This document shows positions 11,826-19,440 of a stretch of DNA of 64,000 nt, piece after piece (position 1 is the first letter of the stretch; the number at the start of each line of letters is the position of its first letter). Made by a program: the position numbers and the translations under genes. The stretch comes from Sulfuritalea sp. (GTDB taxonomy: Bacteria > Pseudomonadota > Gammaproteobacteria > Burkholderiales > Rhodocyclaceae): the NCBI GenBank assembly GCA_030247575.1, contig JAOTRV010000004.1, positions 62,001 to 126,000 of the forward strand, read 5' to 3'. The notes beneath the pieces are model-generated. The model was not told the DNA's origin. It made no database searches and saw nothing but the letters and a program-made list of their open reading frames with translations.

Positions 11826-12983
11826 AGTCGACTGACGCAGCCGCTCCAGCGCCTGGTCCAGCAAGGCGCGGCGCGTGCCGAAATTGAGGCGCACGAAGCC
11901 GGGCGCGCCGAAATCGGCGCCATCCGAAAGCCCCAGCCCGTGCTGCTCGAACCAGCGGACCGGATTGTCGATGCCGCGATCCGCCGCAAATTCGCGCGCA
12001 TCGATCCAGGCCAGGTAGGTCGCTTCCACCGGCCGCATGTCGAGACCGGGCACGGCAGCGACCGCACGCTCGACCGCACACAGGTTGCCCCGCAAATAGG
12101 CGAGCAAGGCGTCATGCCAGTCGTCGCAGGCCGTCAGCGCGGCTTCGGTGGCGACCATGCCCAAAGCGTTCACGTGCGGCACGATGCCGTGCATGGCGTC
12201 GCGGAAGCCGCGCCGCAGGAGGCTGTCGGGAATGATGGCGAAGGCGCAGCCCAGCCCGGGTATGTTGAAGGTTTTGGAGGGCGCCATCAGCGTGATGCTG
12301 CGCGCTGCCATTTCGGGACCGAGCGTGGCGAAGAGTCGGTGCCGGCGGGACGGCGACAGGATCAGGCCGTTGTGAATTTCGTCCGAACAGACCACCAGAT
12401 CGTGCTTTTCCGCCAGCAGCGCGAGCTGCCACATTTCGTCTTCATCCCATACCCGTCCGGTCGGGTTGTGCGGATGGCAGAGCAGGAAGAGCTTCGCCTG
12501 ACTGGTCCTGAGTACCGCATCCACGGTAGGAAAGTCCCACAGCCAGCCGGCAGAGTCGCGCACCAAGGGGGCGCTTGCCACCCGGCGACCGGAAAACCTC
12601 GGCGCCGAAAGAAAGGGCGGATAAATCGGCGTTGCGGTGAATACGGCATCGCCTGGCCCGCCGAAGGCACGGCAGGCGACGTTGAGGCCGGACACCAGGC
12701 CCGGCAGCCAGACGATCCACTCGGGATCGATGCGCCACTCGAACTTGCGCCCGAGATAGCCGACGACCGCCTCGGTCTGGCTCGCGGTGGGCTGGTTGTA
12801 GCCAAACACGCCGTGGTCGATGCGCCGGCGCAAGGCCACCAGCACGGCCGGCGGCGCCGCGAAATCCATGTCCGCGACCCAGAGCGGAATCACGTCGTCC
12901 GGCGCCGCCCTGCCGGCGTACCTGGCCCATTTCACGGAATCCGTATCGGCACGCTCGACGGCGGCGTCGAAGTCAAAACTCAT
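11817..12983 (-). CDS. patB: PatB/MalY-type cystathionine beta-lyase (PLP aminotransferase fold)
   Basis: The 388-residue PLP enzyme starts MSFDFDAAVERADTDSVKW and has IPLWVADMDFAAPPAV, LFLLCHPHNPTGRVW, VVCSDEIHNGLI and the PLP lysine in LMAPSKTFNIPGLGCAFAI. These are the marks of the PatB/MalY C-S lyase group within class I/II aminotransferases. The expected reaction is cleavage of cystathionine or cysteine-type thioethers. I chose the ATG at 12983; the frame runs to 13250 but that part has no family similarity. A physiological role in methionine salvage is only inferred. Confidence 0.88.
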   Translation of the reverse strand: MSFDFDAAVERADTDSVKWARYAGRAAPDDVIPLWVADMDFAAPPAVLVALRRRIDHGVFGYNQPTASQTEAVVGYLGRKFEWRIDPEWIVWLPGLVSGLNVACRAFGGPGDAVFTATPIYPPFLSAPRFSGRRVASAPLVRDSAGWLWDFPTVDAVLRTSQAKLFLLCHPHNPTGRVWDEDEMWQLALLAEKHDLVVCSDEIHNGLILSPSRRHRLFATLGPEMAARSITLMAPSKTFNIPGLGCAFAIIPDSLLRRGFRDAMHGIVPHVNALGMVATEAALTACDDWHDALLAYLRGNLCAVERAVAAVPGLDMRPVEATYLAWIDAREFAADRGIDNPVRWFEQHGLGLSDGADFGAPGFVRLNFGTRRALLDQALERLRQSTSS

Positions 12984-13317
12984 TAGTCTCTTTGCCTGGG
13001 CATGTGCGTGATTTGATCCGGGGCGAAAGCCCTGAAAAGAAAGCAGCGGCGAGATCCGGTCGCCGCGGCGTAGTCTGACATAAGTCACGCGGCGCGAGAG
13101 CCGGCAAGCTCGGGTGGGGAAGCTGCCCAAATCGTGCAAAAAGCTTTTCGCGCCCGCTGCGCGCGCCGCGATTTTTGGCATAAAACCGTAAAGGATTTCA
13201 ACTAGCCCGACAAGGGAAGAGGGGCTAGACTTATATGCAGGGAGTGCCAAAGATCAATAGTATTTTGGTCTGGGGTACGGTATTCGTGTTTCGCGTCCTA
13301 CTGCCAAAGGGGTTGTA
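12984..13317. other. Intergenic region between patB and the CsgG-like operon
   Basis: No gene is evident in these 334 bases. The region is the shared upstream space of two divergent units and includes the inverted repeat listed at 13202-13228. AAAGGGG at 13306-13312 serves as ribosome-binding site for the CsgG-like gene. No sigma-70 promoter with both boxes, and no sigma-54 -24/-12 pair, could be recognised. Confidence 0.6.
13202..13228. promoter_or_regulatory. Inverted repeat upstream of the CsgG-like operon
   Basis: CTAGCCC (13202-13208) and GGGCTAG (13222-13228) form a perfect 7-bp inverted repeat with a 13-base spacer. It lies 90-116 bases before the operon start, a plausible operator or leader hairpin. 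No regulator can be named. Confidence 0.4.
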
Positions 13318-14985
13318 ATGTCAGTATTTTCGCCAAAGCGTCTTGCGCTGGGTTTTTCCCTCTTTGCTTTTTTGACGGCGGCCTTCGCCGGTGACCCCGA
13401 TGCTCCATCGACATCCGGGACCTCGTCCACATTTGGACAGTCGAGCGGCGGGGCGTCCGGAAAATCGTCCCTCGGTAAAGCCGGGGCGGCAGCTGCCGCC
13501 ACCTCCGCCGCCGGACCGAAGACACCGGCGACGAAGACCATTACCAATTTCACACAGGCTTTGCGCTGCATGGACCAGTTGTTTCTGGCCCATGGCAAGC
13601 AGGGTATCGTGATCACCTCCGCAGGCGTCCCGGACGAGACAGGGAAGGTGCGCACCGGGACCAAGGAGATGGTGATTACGGCGATCGCCAAGATGACGCT
13701 GCAGAGCAACGCCTTCGAGTTCATCGACTTCCACGGCGGCGGCGACGATCTGGCCCGGCTCTTCGAAGCCCGCGGCGATGCCGGCCGCAAGATACCGGAC
13801 TATTACATCCGCGGCTCGATCACCCAGATGGACGACAATTCGGTGCGCACCAGCAAGGGCGCGGGGATTTCGCTCCCCTTCCTCGACTTGGGCTATTCGA
13901 AGGACGAGTCCTACGATCTGATCAGCATGGACATGAGCGTCGGCGAAGCCGCGACGCGCAAGATTCTGCCCATCACCAGCACCTCGAACACCATGGTGAT
14001 GGTGAAAGGCGGCAAGTCCGGCGAAGCCGGCGGCAAGCTGGGCAAGCTGGGCCTGAGTTTCAACCTGGATCTCAGCCGCTCGGAAGGGCTCGGGGCAACG
14101 ACGCGAACCCTGCTCGAACTCAGCCTGATCGAGACCTTGGGCAAGTTCACCCAGGTGCCATACTGGCGCTGCCTCGATACCGACATCACCAATCCCCTGA
14201 TTCGCGACCAGGCGCAGGAAAGCTACGACATGCTGAACGACAAGGAACGCATCACCTTCATTCAGCGCAAGCTGGGCGGCAGCATGAACCGCTACAAGGG
14301 GCCGGTGGATGGCGTGATGAACGCGGCTCTGAAGCAGGCCGTGGGCGAGTATCAAGCCGCCGTGGGACTGGTGGCCAACGGCCAGGTCAATTTCGACCTG
14401 TATGCCAGCCTGCTCGACGACGTGCAGAACAGCCTGGCCGCGCTGCCGGCAGTCAAGACCGCACCGGTACCGGGCGTGTCTTCCGCCGTGAGTCCTCCAC
14501 CGGCCGCTGCTCCGGCACCCGCGGCTGCCGCTTATGTTCCCCCCGGCGCTTCCGCTCCGGCAGCCAGCGCGTTTCGCGTCCATCTCGACAGCGAAAAAGG
14601 AGCCCGTCCGACCTATCGCATCGGCGATTTCCTCAACATGAACCTCTCCCTTTCGAGTGACGGCACGGCGTACTGTTACTACGAAGACAACGCGCGCAAC
14701 ACGGCACGCATCTTCCCCAACCAGTTTCAGTCCAATCCGACGCTGAGGGGAAACAGCAGCGTCCGCCTGCCAAGCGGCGGTTTCAAGATCCGCTTCGATC
14801 AGGCCGGCCGTGAGAGAGTCGCCTGCATCGGCGCCGATCGCGAACTGGTGGTGCCGAAGGCGCTGGTCGGTGTGCGCGACCTGACGCCGTTGCCGGTCAA
14901 GTCGATCGACGAAATCGTCAACCAGTTTCGCCAGATCAACCCGGCTGCGGTCGTGAGTCAAATCGATATTACCGTCAGCCGGTGA
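13318..14985 (+). CDS. CsgG-like secretion channel protein with peptidoglycan-binding and DUF4384 domains
   Basis: First gene of a ten-gene operon (555 residues). Signal peptide MSVFSPKRLALGFSLFAFLTAAFA; unlike CsgG there is no lipobox cysteine. Residues about 60-270 resemble the CsgG/HfaB family (KEMVITAIAKM, YYIRGSITQMDDN, EAATRKILPI, LLELSLIETLGKF). Then follows a peptidoglycan-binding repeat (about 300-365; ITFIQRKLGGSMNRYKGPVD), a Pro/Ala linker (about 380-420) and a C-terminal DUF4384-like beta domain (YRIGDFLNMNLSLSSDGTAYCYY to about 510). CsgG forms the outer-membrane pore for curli subunits. Here the fusion suggests a periplasmic or outer-membrane assembly factor anchored to the cell wall, serving the small repeat proteins downstream. 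The family assignment is by pattern only. Confidence 0.75.
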   Translation: MSVFSPKRLALGFSLFAFLTAAFAGDPDAPSTSGTSSTFGQSSGGASGKSSLGKAGAAAAATSAAGPKTPATKTITNFTQALRCMDQLFLAHGKQGIVITSAGVPDETGKVRTGTKEMVITAIAKMTLQSNAFEFIDFHGGGDDLARLFEARGDAGRKIPDYYIRGSITQMDDNSVRTSKGAGISLPFLDLGYSKDESYDLISMDMSVGEAATRKILPITSTSNTMVMVKGGKSGEAGGKLGKLGLSFNLDLSRSEGLGATTRTLLELSLIETLGKFTQVPYWRCLDTDITNPLIRDQAQESYDMLNDKERITFIQRKLGGSMNRYKGPVDGVMNAALKQAVGEYQAAVGLVANGQVNFDLYASLLDDVQNSLAALPAVKTAPVPGVSSAVSPPPAAAPAPAAAAYVPPGASAPAASAFRVHLDSEKGARPTYRIGDFLNMNLSLSSDGTAYCYYEDNARNTARIFPNQFQSNPTLRGNSSVRLPSGGFKIRFDQAGRERVACIGADRELVVPKALVGVRDLTPLPVKSIDEIVNQFRQINPAAVVSQIDITVSR

Positions 14986-14991
14986 TACGCC

Positions 14992-15618
14992 ATGAAGCGC
15001 CATTGGACATGCAGTGTCTCTCTGTTGACGGGAATCTGGATATTCTCGGCAGCTGGCATGGTCGGCGCCGACGAGGGTCGCGGCAACGATCCCCAAGGCG
15101 GGTTTCTGCTTGCCGAGATTCTGGTGCCGGCACAACCGGACAGCGCGAAGAAGACCGGGAAGGCCGCCGCCGAGGCTCGGGCCAAGGCAAGGGCCTACCA
15201 GGAATCGGAATCCGGTAGCGGCGGCATCGTCGTGCCCGTTCCGGAAGAGGAAGAGGAAGGAATGCTCGGTCCCCGTCGGCAACCCGAGAGTGGTGCGTCG
15301 GTAAATCGGGCCAGGGCGCGTCAATATCAGCAAGGGCAAGTGCCGGGCCAGATTCCGCTTCCGTCCGCACAGGACTCCGGAAGTCCCGGACCGACGACCG
15401 CGGAGCGCGCTCAAGACAGCCGCGCCAAGGCGCGCAGCTATGTTTCTACCGATAACACGGTAGTCATTGAGCGTATCGGCTCCGACGGCATACCCATCGT
15501 CGCCTGCGGAAAGCTGGTTTCCAACGTCGCCGGTCGCATTGGCGACGATATGCAGCCCGGTGCGATATTTTTCATCATGCGCGACAACAAGCCGTTCAAA
15601 GTCCGGTGTGCCGACTAG
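14992..15618 (+). CDS. Secreted protein of unknown function with three ARAxxY repeats
   Basis: A 208-residue protein 6 bases after the CsgG-like gene. It has a signal peptide (hydrophobic stretch VSLLTGIWIFSAAGMVGA, cleavage near GADEG). The middle is low-complexity, charged and Pro/Gln/Gly-rich and carries three similar blocks: EARAKARAYQE, VNRARARQYQQ and DSRAKARSYVS. The C-terminal 55 residues look folded and hold two cysteines (IVACGKLV and KVRCAD) that could form a disulfide. No known family is recognised. Its place suggests an envelope protein that works with the CsgG-like channel. Confidence 0.75.
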   Translation: MKRHWTCSVSLLTGIWIFSAAGMVGADEGRGNDPQGGFLLAEILVPAQPDSAKKTGKAAAEARAKARAYQESESGSGGIVVPVPEEEEEGMLGPRRQPESGASVNRARARQYQQGQVPGQIPLPSAQDSGSPGPTTAERAQDSRAKARSYVSTDNTVVIERIGSDGIPIVACGKLVSNVAGRIGDDMQPGAIFFIMRDNKPFKVRCAD

Positions 15619-15679
15619 CCATGTCGAGAAGCTCACAATATCCGTCGATCATGCGCCCCGTCTGTCAACGCGAGAACCC

Positions 15680-16057
15680 ATGAGGCGTTATTTGAATATG
15701 GATGGCAGAGCGAAGTTGCGGTCGTTTCCGGCGATCGGTTGTTTCGTGCTGTTGATAATGGCGTCAGGTTCGATTGCCGCGGATGTGGCGGTGGATGTTC
15801 CAGGCGCCGGCATGAAGCTGAAAAAGGGAAACGGTAGCGTAGCGGTCAGCGTAGGTCCGGGCAGCAGTGCCAGCAACTCCTCGGGATCGATCGACTCTAA
15901 TGTGCAGATGGAGGGCGTGGCGGTAATCAACGACGACGTGTTTATAGACGGGGAAAAGGTTCCGCGCGGAAAAACCCGGTACACGTCGAAGAAGACCGGC
16001 AAGTCCCACCGGATAGAGTGGGGGAAAAATGGAAACATCAGTGTCGAGCAAAACTAG
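15680..16057 (+). CDS. Small secreted protein of unknown function
   Basis: This 125-residue protein has a signal peptide (FPAIGCFVLLIMASGSIAA, cleavage before DVAVDV) and a Gly/Ser-rich mature part. Tracts such as KKGNGSVAVSVGPGSSASNSSGSIDSNVQM are followed by a basic segment VPRGKTRYTSKKTGKSHRI. The alternating V-x-V-x pattern suggests beta structure, but no family is recognised. The start could also be the ATG at 15698. Its end overlaps the next gene by 29 bases, which supports co-translation. Confidence 0.65.
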   Translation: MRRYLNMDGRAKLRSFPAIGCFVLLIMASGSIAADVAVDVPGAGMKLKKGNGSVAVSVGPGSSASNSSGSIDSNVQMEGVAVINDDVFIDGEKVPRGKTRYTSKKTGKSHRIEWGKNGNISVEQN

Positions 16058-16433
16058 TTTGCTGCTTGACCTTGCCTCGGTCGCAATTGCGCTGATGGCG
16101 GTTGTCGCGCCGGCACCGGTAGCGGCGGAGATTCTTCTGCAGACGAACAAAGGTGTCTGGGTCAATGGTGCGCAGTTCGCCTACGGCTTTCAGGCACCGC
16201 AGGCGGGAATGTCGAGCATTATTGTCGTGCCGGACGGTCGTGGCAACAACGCGTTTCTTGCACAACGCGCGTGGGCGTGGTCGGCTTACAAGCGCTCGGA
16301 CAGCGCGACGGGTCTGTTGCTGGTCGACCCGGGTGGGGTCGGTACCTTGTCGGCCACAAGCCCGCGACAGGCGAATGCCCGCGTCCATGCGGCGCGTGCC
16401 AATGCGTATCGACTCGAGTATTTCAAAAAATAG
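16029..16433 (+). CDS. Small secreted protein of unknown function
   Basis: A 134-residue product with a signal peptide (LLLDLASVAIALMAVVAPAPVAA, cleavage before EILLQT). The mature part has YGFQAPQAGMSSIIVVPDGRG and an Ala/Arg-rich tail RQANARVHAARANAYRLEY, which recalls the ARAxxY blocks of the gene at 14992. No family is recognised. It overlaps the preceding gene by 29 bases and ends 6 bases before the metalloprotease gene. Confidence 0.65.
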   Translation: METSVSSKTSLLLDLASVAIALMAVVAPAPVAAEILLQTNKGVWVNGAQFAYGFQAPQAGMSSIIVVPDGRGNNAFLAQRAWAWSAYKRSDSATGLLLVDPGGVGTLSATSPRQANARVHAARANAYRLEYFKK

Positions 16434-16439
16434 CTGGGG

Positions 16440-17354
16440 ATGATGATGTCGATCCGGAAATCAGGAACCATGGCGTTTATCCGTTTCTTTCTGTTGATTC
16501 TCGCGGCCAGCGCGGCGTTCCTTGCTCATGGCGCCGGATTGCAGCCGGTAGGCGGCGACTTCTCGCAAATCGTCAACAGCCGTACCGGAAAACTTACGGT
16601 GTGGCAGTACTCGGGAAACCCGAGTATTTTCGTATTCGATTTCCCCGGCCTTGCCTATCAGGGACGCAGTTTCAATCGCATTACGCAATTTACGGAACAA
16701 CAAACGACCGAACCCTATCCGCGAGTCCTGACCGAGCAGGAGATGACGACACGTATCGCCGCGGCAAAGCGTTCCGAATCGGATTTCGCTTTCGGCCATG
16801 ACGTGATGGTTCACGAACTCGTGCAGTTCTTCAACTTCGCGCAGCGCGACAAAATTCCCCTGAATCAGGAAGAGACCGCCATCCGGGACTTCCTTGTCGA
16901 GCAAGGCATGATGCGCGACTGGCGCGGCTTCTGGCAGGCCGTGCAACCGAACAACGTGATTCTTTCGATTCCCCAGACCCAGGACAAGAGCGCCGGCGAA
17001 CCGCTGATCAACGCAACGGCGCGCTATGCGATCCTGCTGCACGAAATGGCGCATGGCGAGTTCTACACGAACCCCTATTACACGCAGTATTGCCAACGCT
17101 TCTGGCAGGAGTCGCTGACGGACGCCCAGCGCGAAATCTTCAAGAGCTTTCTCGGCAAATACAACTACGCAACCGGATACGAGATGCTGGTGATCAATGA
17201 GACCCAGGCCTATCTCATGTTCACGCCGGACCCGGCATCGTTCAGCGCACGCAAGCTGGGCGTGACGGAACAGGAACTCGAAGCGATGAGGAACGCATTT
17301 CGCAAGGGCAAGCCGCCGACCACGTTGCCGCTGCGCTGGAACATTGGAGAGTAA
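16440..17354 (+). CDS. Predicted secreted zinc metalloprotease (gluzincin-like HEMAH)
   Basis: The 304-residue protein has a signal peptide (MAFIRFFLLILAASAAFLAHG after a short lead) and an HExxH zinc motif, HEMAH at 201-205. NETQAY at about 253-258 supplies a glutamate about 50 residues later, the spacing of gluzincin-type peptidases where the third ligand is that Glu. The preceding helix ATARYAILLHEMAHGEFYTN fits an active-site helix. I know no named family with the rest of the sequence. In this operon a processing or maturation protease for the secreted subunits is a reasonable inference, not shown. An alternative is an inactive homologue that keeps the motif. Confidence 0.65.
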   Translation: MMMSIRKSGTMAFIRFFLLILAASAAFLAHGAGLQPVGGDFSQIVNSRTGKLTVWQYSGNPSIFVFDFPGLAYQGRSFNRITQFTEQQTTEPYPRVLTEQEMTTRIAAAKRSESDFAFGHDVMVHELVQFFNFAQRDKIPLNQEETAIRDFLVEQGMMRDWRGFWQAVQPNNVILSIPQTQDKSAGEPLINATARYAILLHEMAHGEFYTNPYYTQYCQRFWQESLTDAQREIFKSFLGKYNYATGYEMLVINETQAYLMFTPDPASFSARKLGVTEQELEAMRNAFRKGKPPTTLPLRWNIGE

Positions 17355-17357
17355 ACC

Positions 17358-17660
17358 ATGAAAGCACCGCACATCGCCGCAAGCCTGATACTGATCCTGA
17401 TTGCCGCCGGAGCCATGGCCCAAACCAGCCAGACCCGCGTCAAGGGCAATACCGAGATCAACGTCAGAACCGAGAACACGACCGCCGTCGCAACGGGAGA
17501 AGGCAACGTGGCGAAAAACCGGGTCGGGGTGATCCAGGGCGACAAGAAGGGCGACACCAAGATTTCCGTCAGCGCGACCAACGTCACAACGGTGGTCAGC
17601 GGGCGCAACAAGAAGGCATGTACCAACATTGGAGGGATTGTCAAAGATGAATGCAAATAA
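17358..17660 (+). CDS. Small secreted curlin-like repeat protein
   Basis: A 100-residue protein with signal peptide (ASLILILIAAGAMA, cleavage before QTSQ). The mature part is two tandem repeats: VKGNTEINVRTENTTAVATG then EGNVAKNRVGVIQG, and GDTKISVSATNVTTVVSG then RNKKACTNIGGIV. The pattern N-x-T-x-V-x-x-G-x-x-N-x-A is like that of curlin subunits (alternating strand residues with Asn/Gly turns). Two cysteines occur near the C-terminus (ACTN, DECK). It is related to the genes at 18633 and 18984 but more diverged. The role as fibre or surface subunit exported by the CsgG-like protein is inferred. Confidence 0.75.
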   Translation: MKAPHIAASLILILIAAGAMAQTSQTRVKGNTEINVRTENTTAVATGEGNVAKNRVGVIQGDKKGDTKISVSATNVTTVVSGRNKKACTNIGGIVKDECK

Positions 17661-17949
17661 GCGCGTCTTGAGCGCCGTCGCCGCTTTGGTTCTGGGCCTG
17701 GCCGCTCCTGCCGCTTTCGCGGAACAGGGGGTGGATGCCTCGTCGCAGACCAAGATCAACAAGGCCAAGGCCAAGGCCTGGACCGACGGCTCGATCAAGG
17801 ATGACCGTTACAAGAAGGACGTCGTGAATATCGGCAGCAAGCGCGGCGGCGGCTGCAGCGACGTCAACGTCGGAACCGCCAAAGCCGGCGAGAAGGCACC
17901 GAAGGAAATCGTGGTCACGACCAAGAACGTCATCAACATCTGTAAATAG
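17647..17949 (+). CDS. Small secreted protein, possibly a diverged member of the repeat family
   Basis: A 100-residue protein with signal peptide (LSAVAALVLGLAAPAAFA, cleavage before EQGV). The mature part is Lys/Gly-rich: SSQTKINKAKAKAWTDGSIK, later GGGCSDVNVGTAKAGEK, ending VVTTKNVINICK. Two cysteines (GGGC and NICK) may pair. It lacks the clean N-T-A-V-A-V-G pattern of its neighbours, so membership in that family is tentative. Its ATG overlaps the previous stop by 14 bases, which argues for coupled translation. The upstream in-frame ATG at 17629 is less likely because it precedes the signal peptide with an unrelated stretch. Confidence 0.65.
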   Translation: MNANKRVLSAVAALVLGLAAPAAFAEQGVDASSQTKINKAKAKAWTDGSIKDDRYKKDVVNIGSKRGGGCSDVNVGTAKAGEKAPKEIVVTTKNVINICK

Positions 17950-17961
17950 GGGAGTGCTTCG

Positions 17962-18573
17962 ATGAAAACCATTTTCCGTCCGGCGGCGTCCGCGCTGATC
18001 TGCGGCTTGATGCTTCTGGCCATGGGCAGCGGTCAGGCGGTTGCCGCCGATGACGATGCCGCGAAACTCAAGGAGCTGGAGCGTGCCATAGGCGCCCCCG
18101 ACGAAGCGGGAGCTGCAAAGAAGAAGGTGCGCACCCGCGCCATCGTGTTCGACAACGCGGCCGCCCCCGCGGCGGAGAGTGCGCCGGCCCCGGCGGCCGC
18201 CCTGGATTGCGCCAACCTCCCTGCCGACGTCAAGACCAACGCGGTTGATTTCGCGATCCAGTTCCAGGTCGGCAGCGCCAGGATTTCCTCGGCTTCCGAA
18301 GCGACGCTGGGCAGCATTGCGAAGATTCTCGCGCTGGCCCCCGATCGTTGCGTGATTGTCGAAGGGCACACCGACGTCAGCGGAAACGCCGACAAGAACA
18401 TGGTGCTGTCAAGGGACAGAGCCAATTCGGTGGTCAACTACATCACGGAAAAGGCCGGCGTCGAGCGCAAACGCCTGGTGCCCCTCGGCAAAGGCTCCAG
18501 CAGCCCCGCGGCCGGCCTCGCCCCCACCGACCCCAGGAATCGCCGCGTCGTTTTCAAGGTCGTCACCGGCTAA
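17962..18573 (+). CDS. OmpA-family peptidoglycan-associated protein
   Basis: A 203-residue protein with signal peptide (ALICGLMLLAMGSGQAVAA) and a charged and Ala/Pro linker. Its C-terminal OmpA domain (about 85-203) has VDFAIQFQVGSARISSASEATL, VIVEGHTDVSGNADKNMVLSRD and RANSVVNYI, with the conserved Asp and Arg that bind diaminopimelate. It lacks an N-terminal OmpA barrel, so it is a periplasmic or envelope anchor. In this operon it probably links the secretion or surface apparatus to the cell wall. The gene follows 12 bases after its neighbour. Confidence 0.88.
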   Translation: MKTIFRPAASALICGLMLLAMGSGQAVAADDDAAKLKELERAIGAPDEAGAAKKKVRTRAIVFDNAAAPAAESAPAPAAALDCANLPADVKTNAVDFAIQFQVGSARISSASEATLGSIAKILALAPDRCVIVEGHTDVSGNADKNMVLSRDRANSVVNYITEKAGVERKRLVPLGKGSSSPAAGLAPTDPRNRRVVFKVVTG

Positions 18574-18632
18574 AGGCAAGTTTGGTACCGATCACGCTTT
18601 CATCGTCGCAACACTCAATCAGGAGACACAGT

Positions 18633-18947
18633 ATGCGCACCATCATTCTGCTCATCGCTTCTGCCCTCGCCGCAGCCCCGGTTTTCGCGCAGCAGACCAT
18701 GCGTTCCAGCAACCCGCAGGGCGTGCAGATTCAGGGCAACACCGACATCAAGGCCAAGCAGGAAAGCACGGCTGCCGTCGCTGTCGGCCAGGGCAACGAA
18801 GCAAAGAACACTGCCGGCGCCATCAAGGGCGGCACCCAGATCCAGGGCACTACCACGATCAAGTCCGAGCAGAAGCGGGCTACGGCTGTCGCGGTGGGCA
18901 AGGATAACAAGGCAGCAAACGAAGCAGGCGTCATCGGCGGTAAATAA
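18633..18947 (+). CDS. Secreted curlin-like protein with two 37-residue repeats
   Basis: The 104-residue protein has a signal peptide (MRTIILLIASALAAAPVFAQ). Its mature part is two tandem repeats of about 37 residues: VQIQGNTDIKAKQES + TAAVAVGQGNEAKNTAGAIK, and TQIQGTTTIKSEQKR + ATAVAVGKDNKAANEAGVIG. The core TAVAVGxGNxAxNxAGxI resembles the curlin repeat (Q-x-G-x-x-N-x-A). It lacks cysteines. It is a close paralogue of the next gene, with long shared DNA stretches, which indicates recent duplication. A strong AGGAGA precedes the ATG. Predicted to be a beta-rich, possibly fibre-forming extracellular subunit. Confidence 0.8.
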   Translation: MRTIILLIASALAAAPVFAQQTMRSSNPQGVQIQGNTDIKAKQESTAAVAVGQGNEAKNTAGAIKGGTQIQGTTTIKSEQKRATAVAVGKDNKAANEAGVIGGK

Positions 18948-18983
18948 GCAGCACCCTCTTTCTTAACACAGGAGAATCAAACC

Positions 18984-19322
18984 ATGCGTACACACATTGC
19001 CATCATCGCTCTCACCACCGTCCTGTCCACCGCAGCCTTCGCTCAGCAGGGCCAGGCTGGCCGGACCGGTTCCATGGGTTCCACCAATGCCCAGGGCGTC
19101 CAGATTCAGGGCAACACCGACATCAAGGCAGACCAGAAGAACGTGACTGCCGTTGCCGTCGGCCAGGGCAACACGGCCAAGAACACCGCCGGCGCCATCA
19201 AGGGCGGTACCCAGATTCAGGGCAACACCAAGATCAAGGCCAGCCAGAAGAACGCAACGGCCGTTGCCGTTGGCAAGGGCAACACCGCTGCCAACGAAGC
19301 CGGCGTGATCGGCGGCAAGTAA
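18984..19322 (+). CDS. Secreted curlin-like protein with two 37-residue repeats (paralogue)
   Basis: Last gene of the operon (112 residues). Signal peptide MRTHIAIIALTTVLSTAAFA, a short Gly-rich lead QQGQAGRTGSMGSTNAQG, then two repeats with VQIQGNTDIKADQKN + VTAVAVGQGNTAKNTAGAIK and TQIQGNTKIKASQKN + ATAVAVGKGNTAANEAGVIG. The two repeats are about 70 percent alike by eye. The regular QIQGNT, TAVAVG and GN-A-N positions would stack well in a beta solenoid or amyloid. AGGAG lies before the ATG and a strong terminator follows 24 bases after the stop. Confidence 0.8.
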   Translation: MRTHIAIIALTTVLSTAAFAQQGQAGRTGSMGSTNAQGVQIQGNTDIKADQKNVTAVAVGQGNTAKNTAGAIKGGTQIQGNTKIKASQKNATAVAVGKGNTAANEAGVIGGK

Positions 19323-19345
19323 TACCAATCGCTGTTTCGATTGGC

Positions 19346-19378
19346 AAGAAGGCGGGGGCAACCCCGCCTTCTTTTTTT
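19346..19378 (+). terminator. Rho-independent terminator of the CsgG-like operon
   Basis: A perfect 12-bp stem AAGAAGGCGGGG / CCCCGCCTTCTT with loop GCAA is followed by a seven-T run. It is placed right after the last curlin-like gene and before the convergent caspase gene. On the minus strand only a short mixed sequence follows the stem, so it acts mainly on the plus strand. Confidence 0.9.
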
Positions 19379-19440
19379 ATGCCACAAGCGTTGCGAAAAC
19401 CGCACCCGGCGTCAGCGGGCCTCGCCGCCCGAAACAGGCC

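Noticed and set aside
12984-13317. Possible cyclic-di-GMP riboswitch upstream of the CsgG-like operon
   Set aside because: The conserved GEMM core was not found; only a simple inverted repeat is present.
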